NCBI GenBank assembly: GCA_021779135.1
Contig: JAJYBH010000011.1
Location: 1 to 43,238 of the forward strand
Reading direction: 5' to 3'
DNA: 43,238 bases
Source: Deltaproteobacteria bacterium
Lineage (GTDB): Bacteria > Desulfobacterota > Desulfuromonadia > Geobacterales > Pseudopelobacteraceae
Part shown: one piece after another, positions 7,818 through 15,693 of the stretch
Position numbering within the stretch: position 1 is the first letter of the stretch
How the letters are laid out: each line of letters opens with the position of its first letter
Program-made: the position numbers and the translations under genes
The notes under the pieces: generated by a model
What the model saw: the letters and a program-made list of their open reading frames with translations, nothing else
What the model was told of the DNA's origin: nothing
The model's database searches: none

Positions 7818-9247
7818 AACGACTGATCCTCTCCATATTCGTACTGATCGCGCTCGCCGCCACCTCCTTTGCCGCCGGCAACGGCCGCGCCAACCCCCGC
7901 ACCATGAGCTTCCCCCCCTTGCGCTTCGACATTCCCAAGGCCGAGCGGGTCGTGCTGGAATGCGGCCTGCCGGTCTACCTGCTGCGCGACCCGGAGCTGC
8001 CGATTGTCAACATCACCGCCATGGTGCGCACCGGGTCGGTATATGAACCGGCCTCTTTGTCCGGCCTGGCCGCCCTGACCGGCAGCGTCATGCGCAGCGG
8101 CGGCGCCGGGGGCCTGGCCCCGGAGCAGATGGATGACGAGCTGGAGTTCATGGCGTCATCGGTGGAAAGCGGCATCGGGGCCGACATGGGCACCGTTTCC
8201 CTGACCAGTCTGACCAAGAATTTCAGCCGCACCCTGCGGATATTCGCGGATGTGCTGCTGCGGCCAGATTTCAGCGCGAAACGGGTCGATATCGCCCGCA
8301 AGCATCTGATCGAGGGGCTGCGACGCCAGAATGACGACCCCAAGGAGATCGCCGATCGCGAGATCAACCGGGCCATCTATGCCGGCCACCCCCTGGGAAA
8401 TGTGCCCACCCTGGCATCGGCCAACGCCATCACCCGCCAGGGCATGCTTGATTTTCACCGACGTTTCTTCAGGGTTGACAACATGATCCTGGCGGTCTCG
8501 GGCGACTTCGATCAGGCCGCCATGCTGCGCGAACTGAATGCCGTCTTCGGCAAGACCGCCGCGCATCCGGCCACGGTGCTGCCCGAGATCCCGCAGCCGG
8601 CGGCGGTCTTCGCCCCGGAGGTCATCTACGGCTACAAGGATGTCAACCAGTCGGTCATCCGCATGGGGCACCTGGGGGTCACCAAGGACAGCCCCGATAT
8701 CTATGCCCTGCGAATCCTGGACTATATCCTGGGAGGCAGCTTCACCTCGCGCCTGACGCTGGAGATCCGCACCAATCAGGGGCTGGCCTACAACGTGGAC
8801 AGCCGCTTCGACATCGGCCGCCGTTTTACCGGCAGCTTCATCGCCGAGACGGAGACCAAGGCCGGAACCACGGTCAAGGCCATCTCCCTGATGAAGGATA
8901 TCATCGCCGGCATGACCAAAGAGCCGGTGACCGACCAGGAACTGAATGCGGCCAAGGAGTATATCATCAATTCCTTCATGTTCGGCTTCACCAGCCCGGC
9001 CTCAATCGTGACCCAGCGAGCGCGGCTCGAATTTTACGGTTATGCGCCGGGGTATCTGGAAAACTACCGCGACAACATCTCGCGGGTGACCAAGGCTGAT
9101 GTGCTGGCCGCCGCCAGAAGGCATCTGAAACCGGAGGCCTTCAAGCTGGTGGTGGTGGGGGATGCCGCCAAATTCGACAAGCCGCTGACCGTGTTTGGCA
9201 GCGTGCGGGAACTGGACCTGAAGCCGGAGCTGGAGCAGGGGAAATAA
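7814..9247 (+). CDS. M16 peptidase-like partner lacking the zinc motif, exported
   Basis: A 477-residue M16-fold protein with a signal peptide (MKRLILSIFVLIALAATSFA). At the position of HxxEH it has LAALTGSVM, so it cannot bind catalytic zinc. The C-terminal R/Y-containing half, which completes substrate binding in M16 heterodimers, is conserved (GGSFTSRLTLEIRTNQGLAY). It starts within the stop codon of the catalytic subunit, so translation is coupled and a 1:1 complex is likely. A strong terminator follows 20 bases after the stop. Confidence 0.92.
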   Translation: MKRLILSIFVLIALAATSFAAGNGRANPRTMSFPPLRFDIPKAERVVLECGLPVYLLRDPELPIVNITAMVRTGSVYEPASLSGLAALTGSVMRSGGAGGLAPEQMDDELEFMASSVESGIGADMGTVSLTSLTKNFSRTLRIFADVLLRPDFSAKRVDIARKHLIEGLRRQNDDPKEIADREINRAIYAGHPLGNVPTLASANAITRQGMLDFHRRFFRVDNMILAVSGDFDQAAMLRELNAVFGKTAAHPATVLPEIPQPAAVFAPEVIYGYKDVNQSVIRMGHLGVTKDSPDIYALRILDYILGGSFTSRLTLEIRTNQGLAYNVDSRFDIGRRFTGSFIAETETKAGTTVKAISLMKDIIAGMTKEPVTDQELNAAKEYIINSFMFGFTSPASIVTQRARLEFYGYAPGYLENYRDNISRVTKADVLAAARRHLKPEAFKLVVVGDAAKFDKPLTVFGSVRELDLKPELEQGK

Positions 9248-9268
9248 CCGGCTAGAAACGAGCTAAGA

Positions 9269-9306
9269 CGAGAAAAGGCGGCCATTTGGCCGCCTTTTCT
9301 CGTTTC
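9269..9306. terminator. Bidirectional terminator after the M16 pair
   Basis: A 15-bp perfect stem (CGAGAAAAGGCGGCC/GGCCGCCTTTTCTCG) with an ATTT loop at 9269-9302, followed by TTTC. The A4/T4 runs inside the stem let it also serve the convergent ppiC-like gene. Confidence 0.85.
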
Positions 9307-9337
9307 TTTCGCTCTCATTTGGCAGTTTGCCGAAATT

Positions 9338-9619
9338 CTACTCGCTGCGTTTGGTTACCTCGATCAGGTGGAAGCCGAACTGGGTCTGCACCGGACCGAG
9401 CACCTTGCCGACCTCACCGGTAAAGACGACCTGATCAAACTCCTTGACCATCTGTCCCGGGCCGAATTCTCCCAGACTGCCGCCCTGATTCTTTGAGGGA
9501 CAGAGGGAATGCTGCCGGGCAACGTCCGCAAAATCGGCCCCTGCCTCGATCTGTGTCTTGAGATTTTCGCATGCTTCCTTGCTGGCCACCAGAATGTGAC
9601 GGGCGCTCGCTCGTGCCAT
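9338..9619 (-). CDS. Small cytoplasmic parvulin-type peptidyl-prolyl isomerase
   Basis: A 93-residue stand-alone rotamase domain begins MARASARHILVASKEACENL and contains the parvulin signatures HSLCPSKNQGGSLGEFGPGQ and FGFHLIEV. It catalyses cis-trans isomerisation of prolyl bonds. There is no signal peptide, so it is cytoplasmic. The start at 9619 has AAGGAG 6 bases upstream; a longer open frame upstream has no coding character. It resembles E. coli PpiC in size. Confidence 0.93.
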   Translation of the reverse strand: MARASARHILVASKEACENLKTQIEAGADFADVARQHSLCPSKNQGGSLGEFGPGQMVKEFDQVVFTGEVGKVLGPVQTQFGFHLIEVTKRSE

Positions 9620-10086
9620 GGTGTTCTCCTTGCGTGGGTTTATTTCACTAACCGATCGGGTGAGAATAGCGCCTCTTTGCCCTGTTTCAAAGAAAATTAT
9701 GACTCCTGCGGGAACGATGGCAAAATAATACTGCCGTGTGGCCAGGCCGGTTTTTCCGGGGGCGGCACGACCGTCCGCATAAGCCGGCACGCCCTGCACC
9801 GGATATGTTCCGATTAATATAACTATCAATTATCCTGATAATGGCGTACGGTTAAACAACTGACCTGCCATTCGAAATCGCTATTCCAGGTTATGCAACC
9901 TTCTTTTTTATCGATCATCTTCCACCACCTCTTTTTGTCAGCACCACGGGAAGTGACCGTACGGTCCCTTTCCGGGCCTTTTCATTTTCGCGGCAGATAG
10001 CACACGTCATGAATAACGCTGCAGGCGCCGCGGCCTACCGCGGGCATCACGTTGTTGTAGTCAATCCAGACAGACAAGGAGCTAAC
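9620..10086. other. Gene-free interval with divergent promoters
   Basis: This stretch separates the minus-strand isomerase from the plus-strand small protein. AT-rich parts at 9820-9850 and 9900-9950 are likely promoter regions. No hairpin with a T-tract, tRNA or coding frame with a Shine-Dalgarno was recognised. Confidence 0.4.
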
Positions 10087-10344
10087 ATGCTTGTTAAACG
10101 AGGTATCGTAATCAGTCATACCGGAGCAGTTCAATGGGGGGTCGGCAAGGTGATGGAGGTATCTGACTTCAACGCGACTATCCAGTTCAGCGATGGCATC
10201 ATCAGGAAGATCGCCTCTTCCCACTATACAATCCTTCAGCCCGCCGATGCGGCGTTATTCGTCTCCCCCGTTGACAGCGTGCCGGTGGCAAAGGTTCGCG
10301 TAACCGCCAAAAGAGTGAAAAAGGTTAAAGTCGCAACCGCTTGA
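10087..10344 (+). CDS. DUF3553-like small protein
   Basis: The 85-residue protein starts at ATG 10087, preceded by AAGGAG. It has an N-terminal small beta domain (GIVISHTGAVQWGVGKVMEV, then ATIQFSDGIIRKI) resembling DUF3553/SH3-like modules in which a strand-turn-strand contacts nucleic acid or protein. The C-terminus is strongly basic (KRVKKVKVA), favouring nucleic-acid contact. A longer open frame from 10009 lacks a ribosome site. Function unknown; the gene stands alone. Confidence 0.65.
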   Translation: MLVKRGIVISHTGAVQWGVGKVMEVSDFNATIQFSDGIIRKIASSHYTILQPADAALFVSPVDSVPVAKVRVTAKRVKKVKVATA

Positions 10345-10403
10345 GCTAACTCCGCTGAAAACAGATTCCGGGCCTGAGTCGTCTTTGCCGGATCCGGGTA
10401 AAG

Positions 10404-11402
10404 TTACGACTTCGTCATCTCTACCGCCATCCTGATGGCAGCCAGCATGCTTTTTTCCGAAGCCCGTCCCGTTCCCGCCAGATCGTAGGCCGTGCCGTGA
10501 TCAACCGATGTGCGGATAATCGGCAGCCCCAGCGTGATATTGACCCCGTCGTCGAAGTGCAGCATCTTGAGCGGTATCAGCCCCTGATCGTGGTACATGG
10601 CCACCACGCCGTCGTAGGCGCCCTGCCCGGCGAAGTGAAAGAGCGTATCGGCCGAAAGCGGCCCGACGGCGTTGATACCCTCGGCTTGAGCGGCCTGTAT
10701 GGCCGGCCCGATAATCTCGCGTTCCTCGTTCCCGAACAGGCCCCCCTCACCACAGTGCGGATTCAGGGCCAGCACAGCCAGGCGCGGACGGGGTTTGCCG
10801 GTCAGACGGGCAACGCCGGCGGCAGTGATCCGGATCGTCTTCAGCACCTTCTCCAACGTAACCAGGCGCGGAATATCCGCCAGCGCTTCGTGGATCGTCA
10901 CCAGACTGACCCTCAGCACCTCACCGGCCAGCATCATCACAAAATCACCCGTCCCGCACAACTCGGCCAGCAATTCGGTGTGTCCGGGATAATCATGTCC
11001 GGCCCGGTTCATGGACTCCTTGCTGATGGGAGCCGTCGCCATGGCCGCCACGCGGCCGGACAGACAGAACCGGGCAGCGCCGCAGATGTAGCGGAAGACG
11101 GCATCGCCGGTTGCAGCCGTAGGACGGCCAAGGCACAGGTCCGTCTCTGCCAGGCGGGAAAGCGCCAGCAACGGGATGGTACCATGTGGTGCCATGCCTG
11201 CATCTTCCGGCTCGGCTATCTCGATCAGCCCCAGAGGCGAGCCGCAGACCGAAAGGGCGCGCCTCATCGCCGGAGCGTCGCCGATAACGAACGGCGTGCA
11301 GATAGCGGCAATTTCAGGCGACTGCAGCGCCTTGACAATAATCTCCGGCCCCACTCCGCAGGGATCACCCATGGTTATGGCAATCAAGGGTTTTTCAGGC
11401 AT
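10404..11402 (-). CDS. pdxA: 4-hydroxythreonine-4-phosphate dehydrogenase
   Basis: PdxA oxidises 4-phosphohydroxy-L-threonine, a step in DXP-dependent pyridoxal phosphate synthesis. The 332-residue protein begins MPEKPLIAITMGDPCGVGPE and has the metal-binding histidines in GHTELLAEL and YHDQGLIPLKML, and the HPH-equivalent segment ALNPHCGEGG. The ATG at 11402 fits the family N-terminus; an upstream in-frame extension of 35 residues is Pro/Ser/Arg-rich and unlikely to be translated. It lies 110 bases downstream of cbiG on the same strand, possibly in one operon. Confidence 0.95.
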   Translation of the reverse strand: MPEKPLIAITMGDPCGVGPEIIVKALQSPEIAAICTPFVIGDAPAMRRALSVCGSPLGLIEIAEPEDAGMAPHGTIPLLALSRLAETDLCLGRPTAATGDAVFRYICGAARFCLSGRVAAMATAPISKESMNRAGHDYPGHTELLAELCGTGDFVMMLAGEVLRVSLVTIHEALADIPRLVTLEKVLKTIRITAAGVARLTGKPRPRLAVLALNPHCGEGGLFGNEEREIIGPAIQAAQAEGINAVGPLSADTLFHFAGQGAYDGVVAMYHDQGLIPLKMLHFDDGVNITLGLPIIRTSVDHGTAYDLAGTGRASEKSMLAAIRMAVEMTKS

Positions 11403-11512
11403 AGGTTTCTCGCTTTGAGACGTTGTTTTCTGTCGTGAAAGCAGTCGGCGAGGAGGAAACAACGGAGGCGTACCTTCTGTACGTTGAGGAGGTTCCGACG
11501 AAGCCAACGAAC

Positions 11513-12592
11513 TTACGCGGCAGAAAGCGACGTCTCACACATCTCCGCCACCGCCAGGGTGACATTCTCCGACTTTACCTTCTTCAGCAGCAGGCGTCCG
11601 CCCCCCGAGGCCAGCAAGGCGGCCGGCTCCGCCACGCCGTTTGCACCGATGGCCGCTTTGGCATGCTCCGACGGCGGTGACGGGCAGGCCACGCGGTTCA
11701 GCTCCGCGCTTTCAAAAAATTCCAGCGGGAGATCGTAACGCTGAGCAAACGCGATCAGACCGGTTTCGTCACGCTTGGCGGTAGCCGTGGCGATGCAGCG
11801 GACACTCTTCAGGGAGACAAACATCCTTCTGAGATTGACCGTCACGAACGTATCGATCTCATCGACCGCTGTGCCGCGGTTGCAGCCGATACCGAGCACC
11901 AGATTGCGCGGGCGCAGGATCAGCAGGTTATCCGGCTGGGTCTGGGGGGGCAGATGACGGTTGGTGACGAACAGGAGTCCCCGGGCCTGACTGTCGAAAG
12001 CCTCGGCAAAGGTATCGTAAAAAGAGAGCCTTCCGCGGCCATGAAACCAGCAGCGCGTCCGGCCGGACGGATCGACCACGGCGATCTCCTCGTCATCCAG
12101 CAGCAGGCTGTTGAGGGTCTTGACGCGGCTGATGTCGTCGATCACCCACCCCTGCTCCCTGGCCAGCATGTCGAATGAAGGGAGGTTGTTGGCATCCGTG
12201 GCCGTGGTGACTACCGCCCGGGCCCCGCTGATGAAGGCGCAACGCTCGGCCAGCTCATTGGCCCCGCCCAGATGCCCGGAAGTGAGCGCGATGGCAAACC
12301 GGCCGGCATCATCCATGGTTACCACGGCCGGATCGGTCTGTTTGGATACCAGCAGCGGCGCGATCAGGCGCACAACGATGCCGGTGGCCATGATCAGCAC
12401 AAAACCATCCACCTTGTCCCACAGCGAGGCCAGCAGGTTTTTGAGGTCGCCCGGCTCGAACAGCAGCCGCTCCCGGCCGGCCTGGCCGGCATATCGGCCG
12501 GATACATACAGCTCCGCTCCCGCCAGCCCCTCCCGCAACCGTTTCCCCAGCAGGGCACCATTTCTGGTTATGGCGATCACGGCAATCGGCAT
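11513..12592 (-). CDS. cbiG: Cobalt-precorrin-5A hydrolase
   Basis: CbiG opens the ring-A lactone of cobalt-precorrin-5A, releasing acetaldehyde, in anaerobic cobalamin synthesis. The 359-residue protein contains the N-terminal segment VDGFVLIMATGIVVRLIAPL, then AIALTSGHLGGANELA, and the C-terminal domain start LVLGIGCNRGTAVDEI with SVRCIATATAKRDETGL. Length is typical. It starts one base after the cbiF stop, so the two are coupled. Confidence 0.95.
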   Translation of the reverse strand: MPIAVIAITRNGALLGKRLREGLAGAELYVSGRYAGQAGRERLLFEPGDLKNLLASLWDKVDGFVLIMATGIVVRLIAPLLVSKQTDPAVVTMDDAGRFAIALTSGHLGGANELAERCAFISGARAVVTTATDANNLPSFDMLAREQGWVIDDISRVKTLNSLLLDDEEIAVVDPSGRTRCWFHGRGRLSFYDTFAEAFDSQARGLLFVTNRHLPPQTQPDNLLILRPRNLVLGIGCNRGTAVDEIDTFVTVNLRRMFVSLKSVRCIATATAKRDETGLIAFAQRYDLPLEFFESAELNRVACPSPPSEHAKAAIGANGVAEPAALLASGGGRLLLKKVKSENVTLAVAEMCETSLSAA

Positions 12593-12593
12593 G

Positions 12594-13370
12594 TCAGGTC
12601 ACGATCCCCCGGAAACCGTGGGCGAATGCGCCGTCATACAATAGCGACCTGGACTTGAGCCCCTCGCGGCGCGCGGCCAGCACATCCCCCACGATGATCA
12701 GCGCCTGACGGTCGATGCCGGCCTCGCGCACCTTGCCGGCGATATCGGCCAGGCTGCCGCGGATGATCTGCTCGTCATCCCAGGAGGCCCGGCTGACCAC
12801 CGCCGCGGCGGTTTCAGGCTGGTAGGCGCCCAGCAGAAGCTGTGCAACCACCTGGTCGATCATGCCGATCGAAAGGTAGATCACCAGCGTGGCGCCGATC
12901 GCGGCGATCCTGTGGAGCTGTTCGTTCTCCGGCACCGGGGTGCGCCCTTCCATGCGCGTGAATATGACTGTCTGGGAGACCTCCGGCAGGGTCAGCTCCT
13001 GCTGCAATGCGGCCGCCGCGGCAAAGGCGCTGGTGACACCCGGCACCACGCTGTACTCGATCCCCAGGCTGTCGAGCGCCTCCATCTGTTCCTGGATGGC
13101 GCCATAGATCGAGGGATCGCCCGTATGCAGGCGGACCACGTTCTTGCCCGCGACAGCCGCATTGGCCATGACCTCAATGACCTCGGACAGGGTCATTCCG
13201 GCGGAGTCGTACACGTCGGCCGAGGTGGCGTAGCGCGCAACCAGCTGGCGATCCACCAGGCTGCCCGCAAAAACGACCACATCGGCATGCCGCAGCAGGC
13301 GGGCGCCCCGGATCGTGATCAGATCGGCCGCCCCCGGACCGGCGCCGACAAATGATACTTGTGATGACAT
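12594..13370 (-). CDS. cbiF: Cobalt-precorrin-4 C11-methyltransferase
   Basis: CbiF (CobM in aerobic pathways) methylates C11 of the corrin precursor using S-adenosylmethionine. The 258-residue protein starts MSSQVSFVGAGPGAADLITI, with the glycine-rich SAM site, and has the tetrapyrrole methylase signatures VVRLHTGDPSIYGAIQEQ and VVPGVTSAFAAAAAL. ATG 13370 has GGAGA 8 bases upstream; the longer open frame to 13580 crosses a promoter region and is not coding. It is the first gene of the cbiF-cbiG(-pdxA) unit. Together with CbiG it marks an anaerobic (early cobalt) route. Confidence 0.95.
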   Translation of the reverse strand: MSSQVSFVGAGPGAADLITIRGARLLRHADVVVFAGSLVDRQLVARYATSADVYDSAGMTLSEVIEVMANAAVAGKNVVRLHTGDPSIYGAIQEQMEALDSLGIEYSVVPGVTSAFAAAAALQQELTLPEVSQTVIFTRMEGRTPVPENEQLHRIAAIGATLVIYLSIGMIDQVVAQLLLGAYQPETAAAVVSRASWDDEQIIRGSLADIAGKVREAGIDRQALIIVGDVLAARREGLKSRSLLYDGAFAHGFRGIVT

Positions 13371-13489
13371 GTGGTTCTCCAGCAGAGCGTATTCCCAGCT
13401 TATTTCGTCTTGATTTGTAGTCTGAAACCAGTAGCATGTCAAGTTGCAGCAGGATGATGCCGGGAGTGGCAACGCTACGAATAATTTGT

Positions 13490-13517
13490 TTGACAAATAG
13501 CCAGATTGCTTTAAGAT
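13490..13517 (+). promoter_or_regulatory. Promoter for leader RNA upstream of macA
   Basis: TTGACA (13490-13495), 16-base spacer, TAAGAT (13512-13517, four of six -10 bases). Transcription would begin near 13524 and read through a Shine-Dalgarno, a short ORF and a terminator before macA. Confidence 0.5.
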
Positions 13518-13567
13518 TAAATCAGTCCTGTTGAGAACAAAATACGCAACGAAAGGAGACCCATAGT

Positions 13568-13642
13568 ATGTGGACTTCAAGATTCAGAATTCGTCCGGTA
13601 TCCCACTGCAAAGAGGGTTGCCCTAGTTGGCCCGTCGCCTAG
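13568..13642 (+). CDS. Putative 24-residue leader or small peptide
   Basis: ATG 13568 follows AAAGGAG (13552-13558) by 9 bases and opens a 24-codon frame ending at TAG 13640. The peptide begins MWTSRFRIRPVSHC and ends KEGCPSWPVA, so it holds two cysteines, one histidine and two tryptophans. It is too short for a domain call. The stop codon lies in the loop of a 10-bp hairpin and a terminator follows 25 bases later, which is the geometry of a translated attenuator. A cysteine-bearing secreted or modified peptide is the alternative. Expression is not proven. Confidence 0.4.
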   Translation: MWTSRFRIRPVSHCKEGCPSWPVA

Positions 13643-13653
13643 TGGTGGCGGGC
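13630..13653 (+). promoter_or_regulatory. Hairpin enclosing the leader stop codon
   Basis: GCCCGTCGCC (13630-13639) pairs with GGTGGCGGGC (13644-13653), ten pairs including two G-U, around the loop TAGT that holds the leader ORF stop. A ribosome reaching the stop would melt it. Confidence 0.6.
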
Positions 13654-13666
13654 TCTGCTGATGAAA

Positions 13667-13699
13667 GGCCCCGGTCTCAGGACTTGGGGCTTTTTTTTT
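13667..13699 (+). terminator. Terminator or attenuator ahead of macA
   Basis: GCCCC (13668-13672) pairs with GGGGC (13686-13690), with GTC/GAC stacking inside, followed by nine T residues. It lies between the leader promoter and macA, so it either ends a small RNA or attenuates the export operon. Confidence 0.85.
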
Positions 13700-13771
13700 G
13701 TTGTCTGGATTGTTATCTGCTATGATGCCTCAATATTTACAAATGCCATTACGAAACCATGAGTGAGCGGT

Positions 13772-15004
13772 ATGAAAAAATATCTGATTATCCTGGTTGC
13801 TGTCCTCCTGATATCCGGCATTGCCGGATTTTTCTATCTCAGACGCACACCCGAAGTCAGCTACAGGACCGTCCGGGTCGAACGCGGCACGATCATCTCC
13901 ACGGTTGCCGCCACCGGCAACCTCTCGGCCGTGACCACCGTCCAGGTCGGCACCCAGGTCTCCGGCACCATCCAGAAGCTCTATGTCGACTACAACTCCC
14001 GCGTAAAAAAGGGCCAGCCCATCGCCGAGATCGATCCGTCCCTGTTCAACGCCTCCATTGAGCAGTCCCAGGGAAATTTCCTCTCCGCCGAGGCCAACCT
14101 GCAGAAAGCCAGGGTGACTCTGACCGACGCCGAACGGACCCTCAAGCGCAATAAACAGCTCCTCAAGGACGGCATCATCGCCCAGAGCGACTACGACGCG
14201 GCCGAGACCGCCTGGCAGTCGGCCCTGACCTCCGTCAAGGCCGCCGAGGGGAACGTTGCCCAGACCCGCGGCTCCCTGATGCAATCCCGGACCAACCTGC
14301 GTTACTCCGTCATCCGTTCGCCGGTGGACGGCGTGGTCATCTCACGTGCCATAGACGTCGGCCAGACCGTGGCTGCCTCTTTCCAGACCCCGACGCTCTT
14401 TACCATAGCCCAGGATCTGACCAAGATGCAGATTGAGGTCAGCGTGGACGAGGCCGATATCAGCCGCATCAGGCTGGACCAGAATGCCACTTTTACCGTT
14501 GACTCCTATCCCGAGCAGTCTTTCAAGGGCAAGGTGGTCCAGATCCGCAATGCGCCGGTCATCAACCAGAACGTGGTCACCTATATCACCGTGGTAAATG
14601 TGGACAACAGCGACCTGAAGCTGAAACCGGGCATGACTGCCAATGTGTCCATCGAGGTAGCCAGGAAGGATGATGCGCTCAAGCTGCCGCCGGCGGCCCT
14701 GCGCTTCAAGCCGAAGGCAAGCGCCGAGGAACCCAAGGTAAAGAGCCAGACCGCCACCCCCGGCGCGGGACGCGAGGCGGGCGGCAAACCGGGCGGGCAC
14801 AAAGGGAGCGGTGGCCAGCAGGTGTACGTCCTCAGGGAAAACAAGCCGGTTGCCGTCCCGGTCAGGACCGGCATCGCCAACAACAGCTCCATCGAACTGG
14901 TCGAAAGCAGTCTCAAGGAAGGTGATGAGGTCATCGTCGAGCAGACCGGCGGCGACAGCAAGAAAAAGGCATCCGCCGGATCGCACATGGGGCGCCCCTT
15001 CTAG
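13772..15004 (+). CDS. macA: MacA-type periplasmic adaptor of an ABC exporter
   Basis: This membrane-fusion protein links an inner-membrane ABC transporter to an outer-membrane channel. Its N-terminal membrane anchor is MKKYLIILVAVLLISGIAGF; then come the biotinyl-lipoyl motif halves around GTIISTVAATGNLSAVTTVQ and RSPVDGVVISRAIDVGQTV, a helical hairpin (about residues 95-165) and beta-barrel and proximal domains. A Lys/Gly/Pro-rich insert (about residues 315-355) lies in the C-terminal part. Start ATG 13772 was chosen; an in-frame GTG at 13763 adds three residues. The ABC ATPase and permease follow without gap. Substrates of this class include macrolides, peptides and lipids. Confidence 0.9.
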   Translation: MKKYLIILVAVLLISGIAGFFYLRRTPEVSYRTVRVERGTIISTVAATGNLSAVTTVQVGTQVSGTIQKLYVDYNSRVKKGQPIAEIDPSLFNASIEQSQGNFLSAEANLQKARVTLTDAERTLKRNKQLLKDGIIAQSDYDAAETAWQSALTSVKAAEGNVAQTRGSLMQSRTNLRYSVIRSPVDGVVISRAIDVGQTVAASFQTPTLFTIAQDLTKMQIEVSVDEADISRIRLDQNATFTVDSYPEQSFKGKVVQIRNAPVINQNVVTYITVVNVDNSDLKLKPGMTANVSIEVARKDDALKLPPAALRFKPKASAEEPKVKSQTATPGAGREAGGKPGGHKGSGGQQVYVLRENKPVAVPVRTGIANNSSIELVESSLKEGDEVIVEQTGGDSKKKASAGSHMGRPF

Positions 15005-15006
15005 TC

Positions 15007-15690
15007 ATGGGCGACGTCATATCTCTCAGTGGCATACGCCGCGTATTCATCATGGGTGACCAGCAGTTCGAGGCGCTCAGGGGGATTTCTTTCGGCGTGA
15101 CCACCGGTGAATTCGTCGCCATCATGGGGGCCTCGGGGAGCGGCAAATCAACCTGCATGAATATCCTGGGGTGCCTGGACCGACCCACTGCCGGCCAGTA
15201 TCTGCTGGACGGGATCGACGTGGGGGGGATGGATGCGGATCAGTTGGCCGCCATCCGCAACCGCAAGCTCGGTTTTGTCTTTCAGGGCTTCAACCTGCTG
15301 GCCCGCACCCCGGCCGTGGAGAATGTCGAGCTGCCACTGGTGTATGCGGGCCTCTCTTCCCGGAAACGGCGTGAGATGGCCCTGGCAGCCTTGGAGCAGG
15401 TCGGCCTCTCCGGCAAGGAGTTCAACCACTCCAGCCAGCTCTCCGGCGGGCAGCAGCAACGGGTGGCCATTGCCCGGGCACTGGTCAACAGCCCCGCCGT
15501 GATCCTGGCCGACGAGCCGACCGGGAATCTGGACAGCGCCACCACCGCGGAGATCATGAGCCTGTTCACCAGCCTCAACAAACAGGGCATCACGGTTATC
15601 ATGGTTACCCACGAGCAGGATGTGGCCGCCTATGCCGGCAGGCGGATAACCTTCAAGGATGGGCAGATCATCGCCGACAGCCGGGATTAG
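15007..15690 (+). CDS. MacB-type ABC transporter ATP-binding protein
   Basis: A 227-residue ATPase of the LolD/MacB class. It shows Walker [10 protein letters not shown] (about residues 38-46), Q-loop VFQGFNLL, signature LSGGQQQR, Walker [13 protein letters not shown] and switch histidine in VTHEQD. It drives the transmembrane partner encoded next. MacB is usually one fused polypeptide; here the ATPase and permease are separate genes 3 bases apart. It begins 2 bases after the macA stop. Confidence 0.96.
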   Translation: MGDVISLSGIRRVFIMGDQQFEALRGISFGVTTGEFVAIMGASGSGKSTCMNILGCLDRPTAGQYLLDGIDVGGMDADQLAAIRNRKLGFVFQGFNLLARTPAVENVELPLVYAGLSSRKRREMALAALEQVGLSGKEFNHSSQLSGGQQQRVAIARALVNSPAVILADEPTGNLDSATTAEIMSLFTSLNKQGITVIMVTHEQDVAAYAGRRITFKDGQIIADSRD

Positions 15691-15693
15691 CGG

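Noticed and set aside
10497-11438. Long plus-strand frame opposite pdxA
   Set aside because: Shadow of pdxA with His/Gln/Arg-rich composition and no recognised domain.
13630-13690. CTGATGA in the macA leader as a hammerhead ribozyme core
   Set aside because: The required second core strand (GAAA) and stem III arrangement are absent; the segment fits a hairpin plus terminator.
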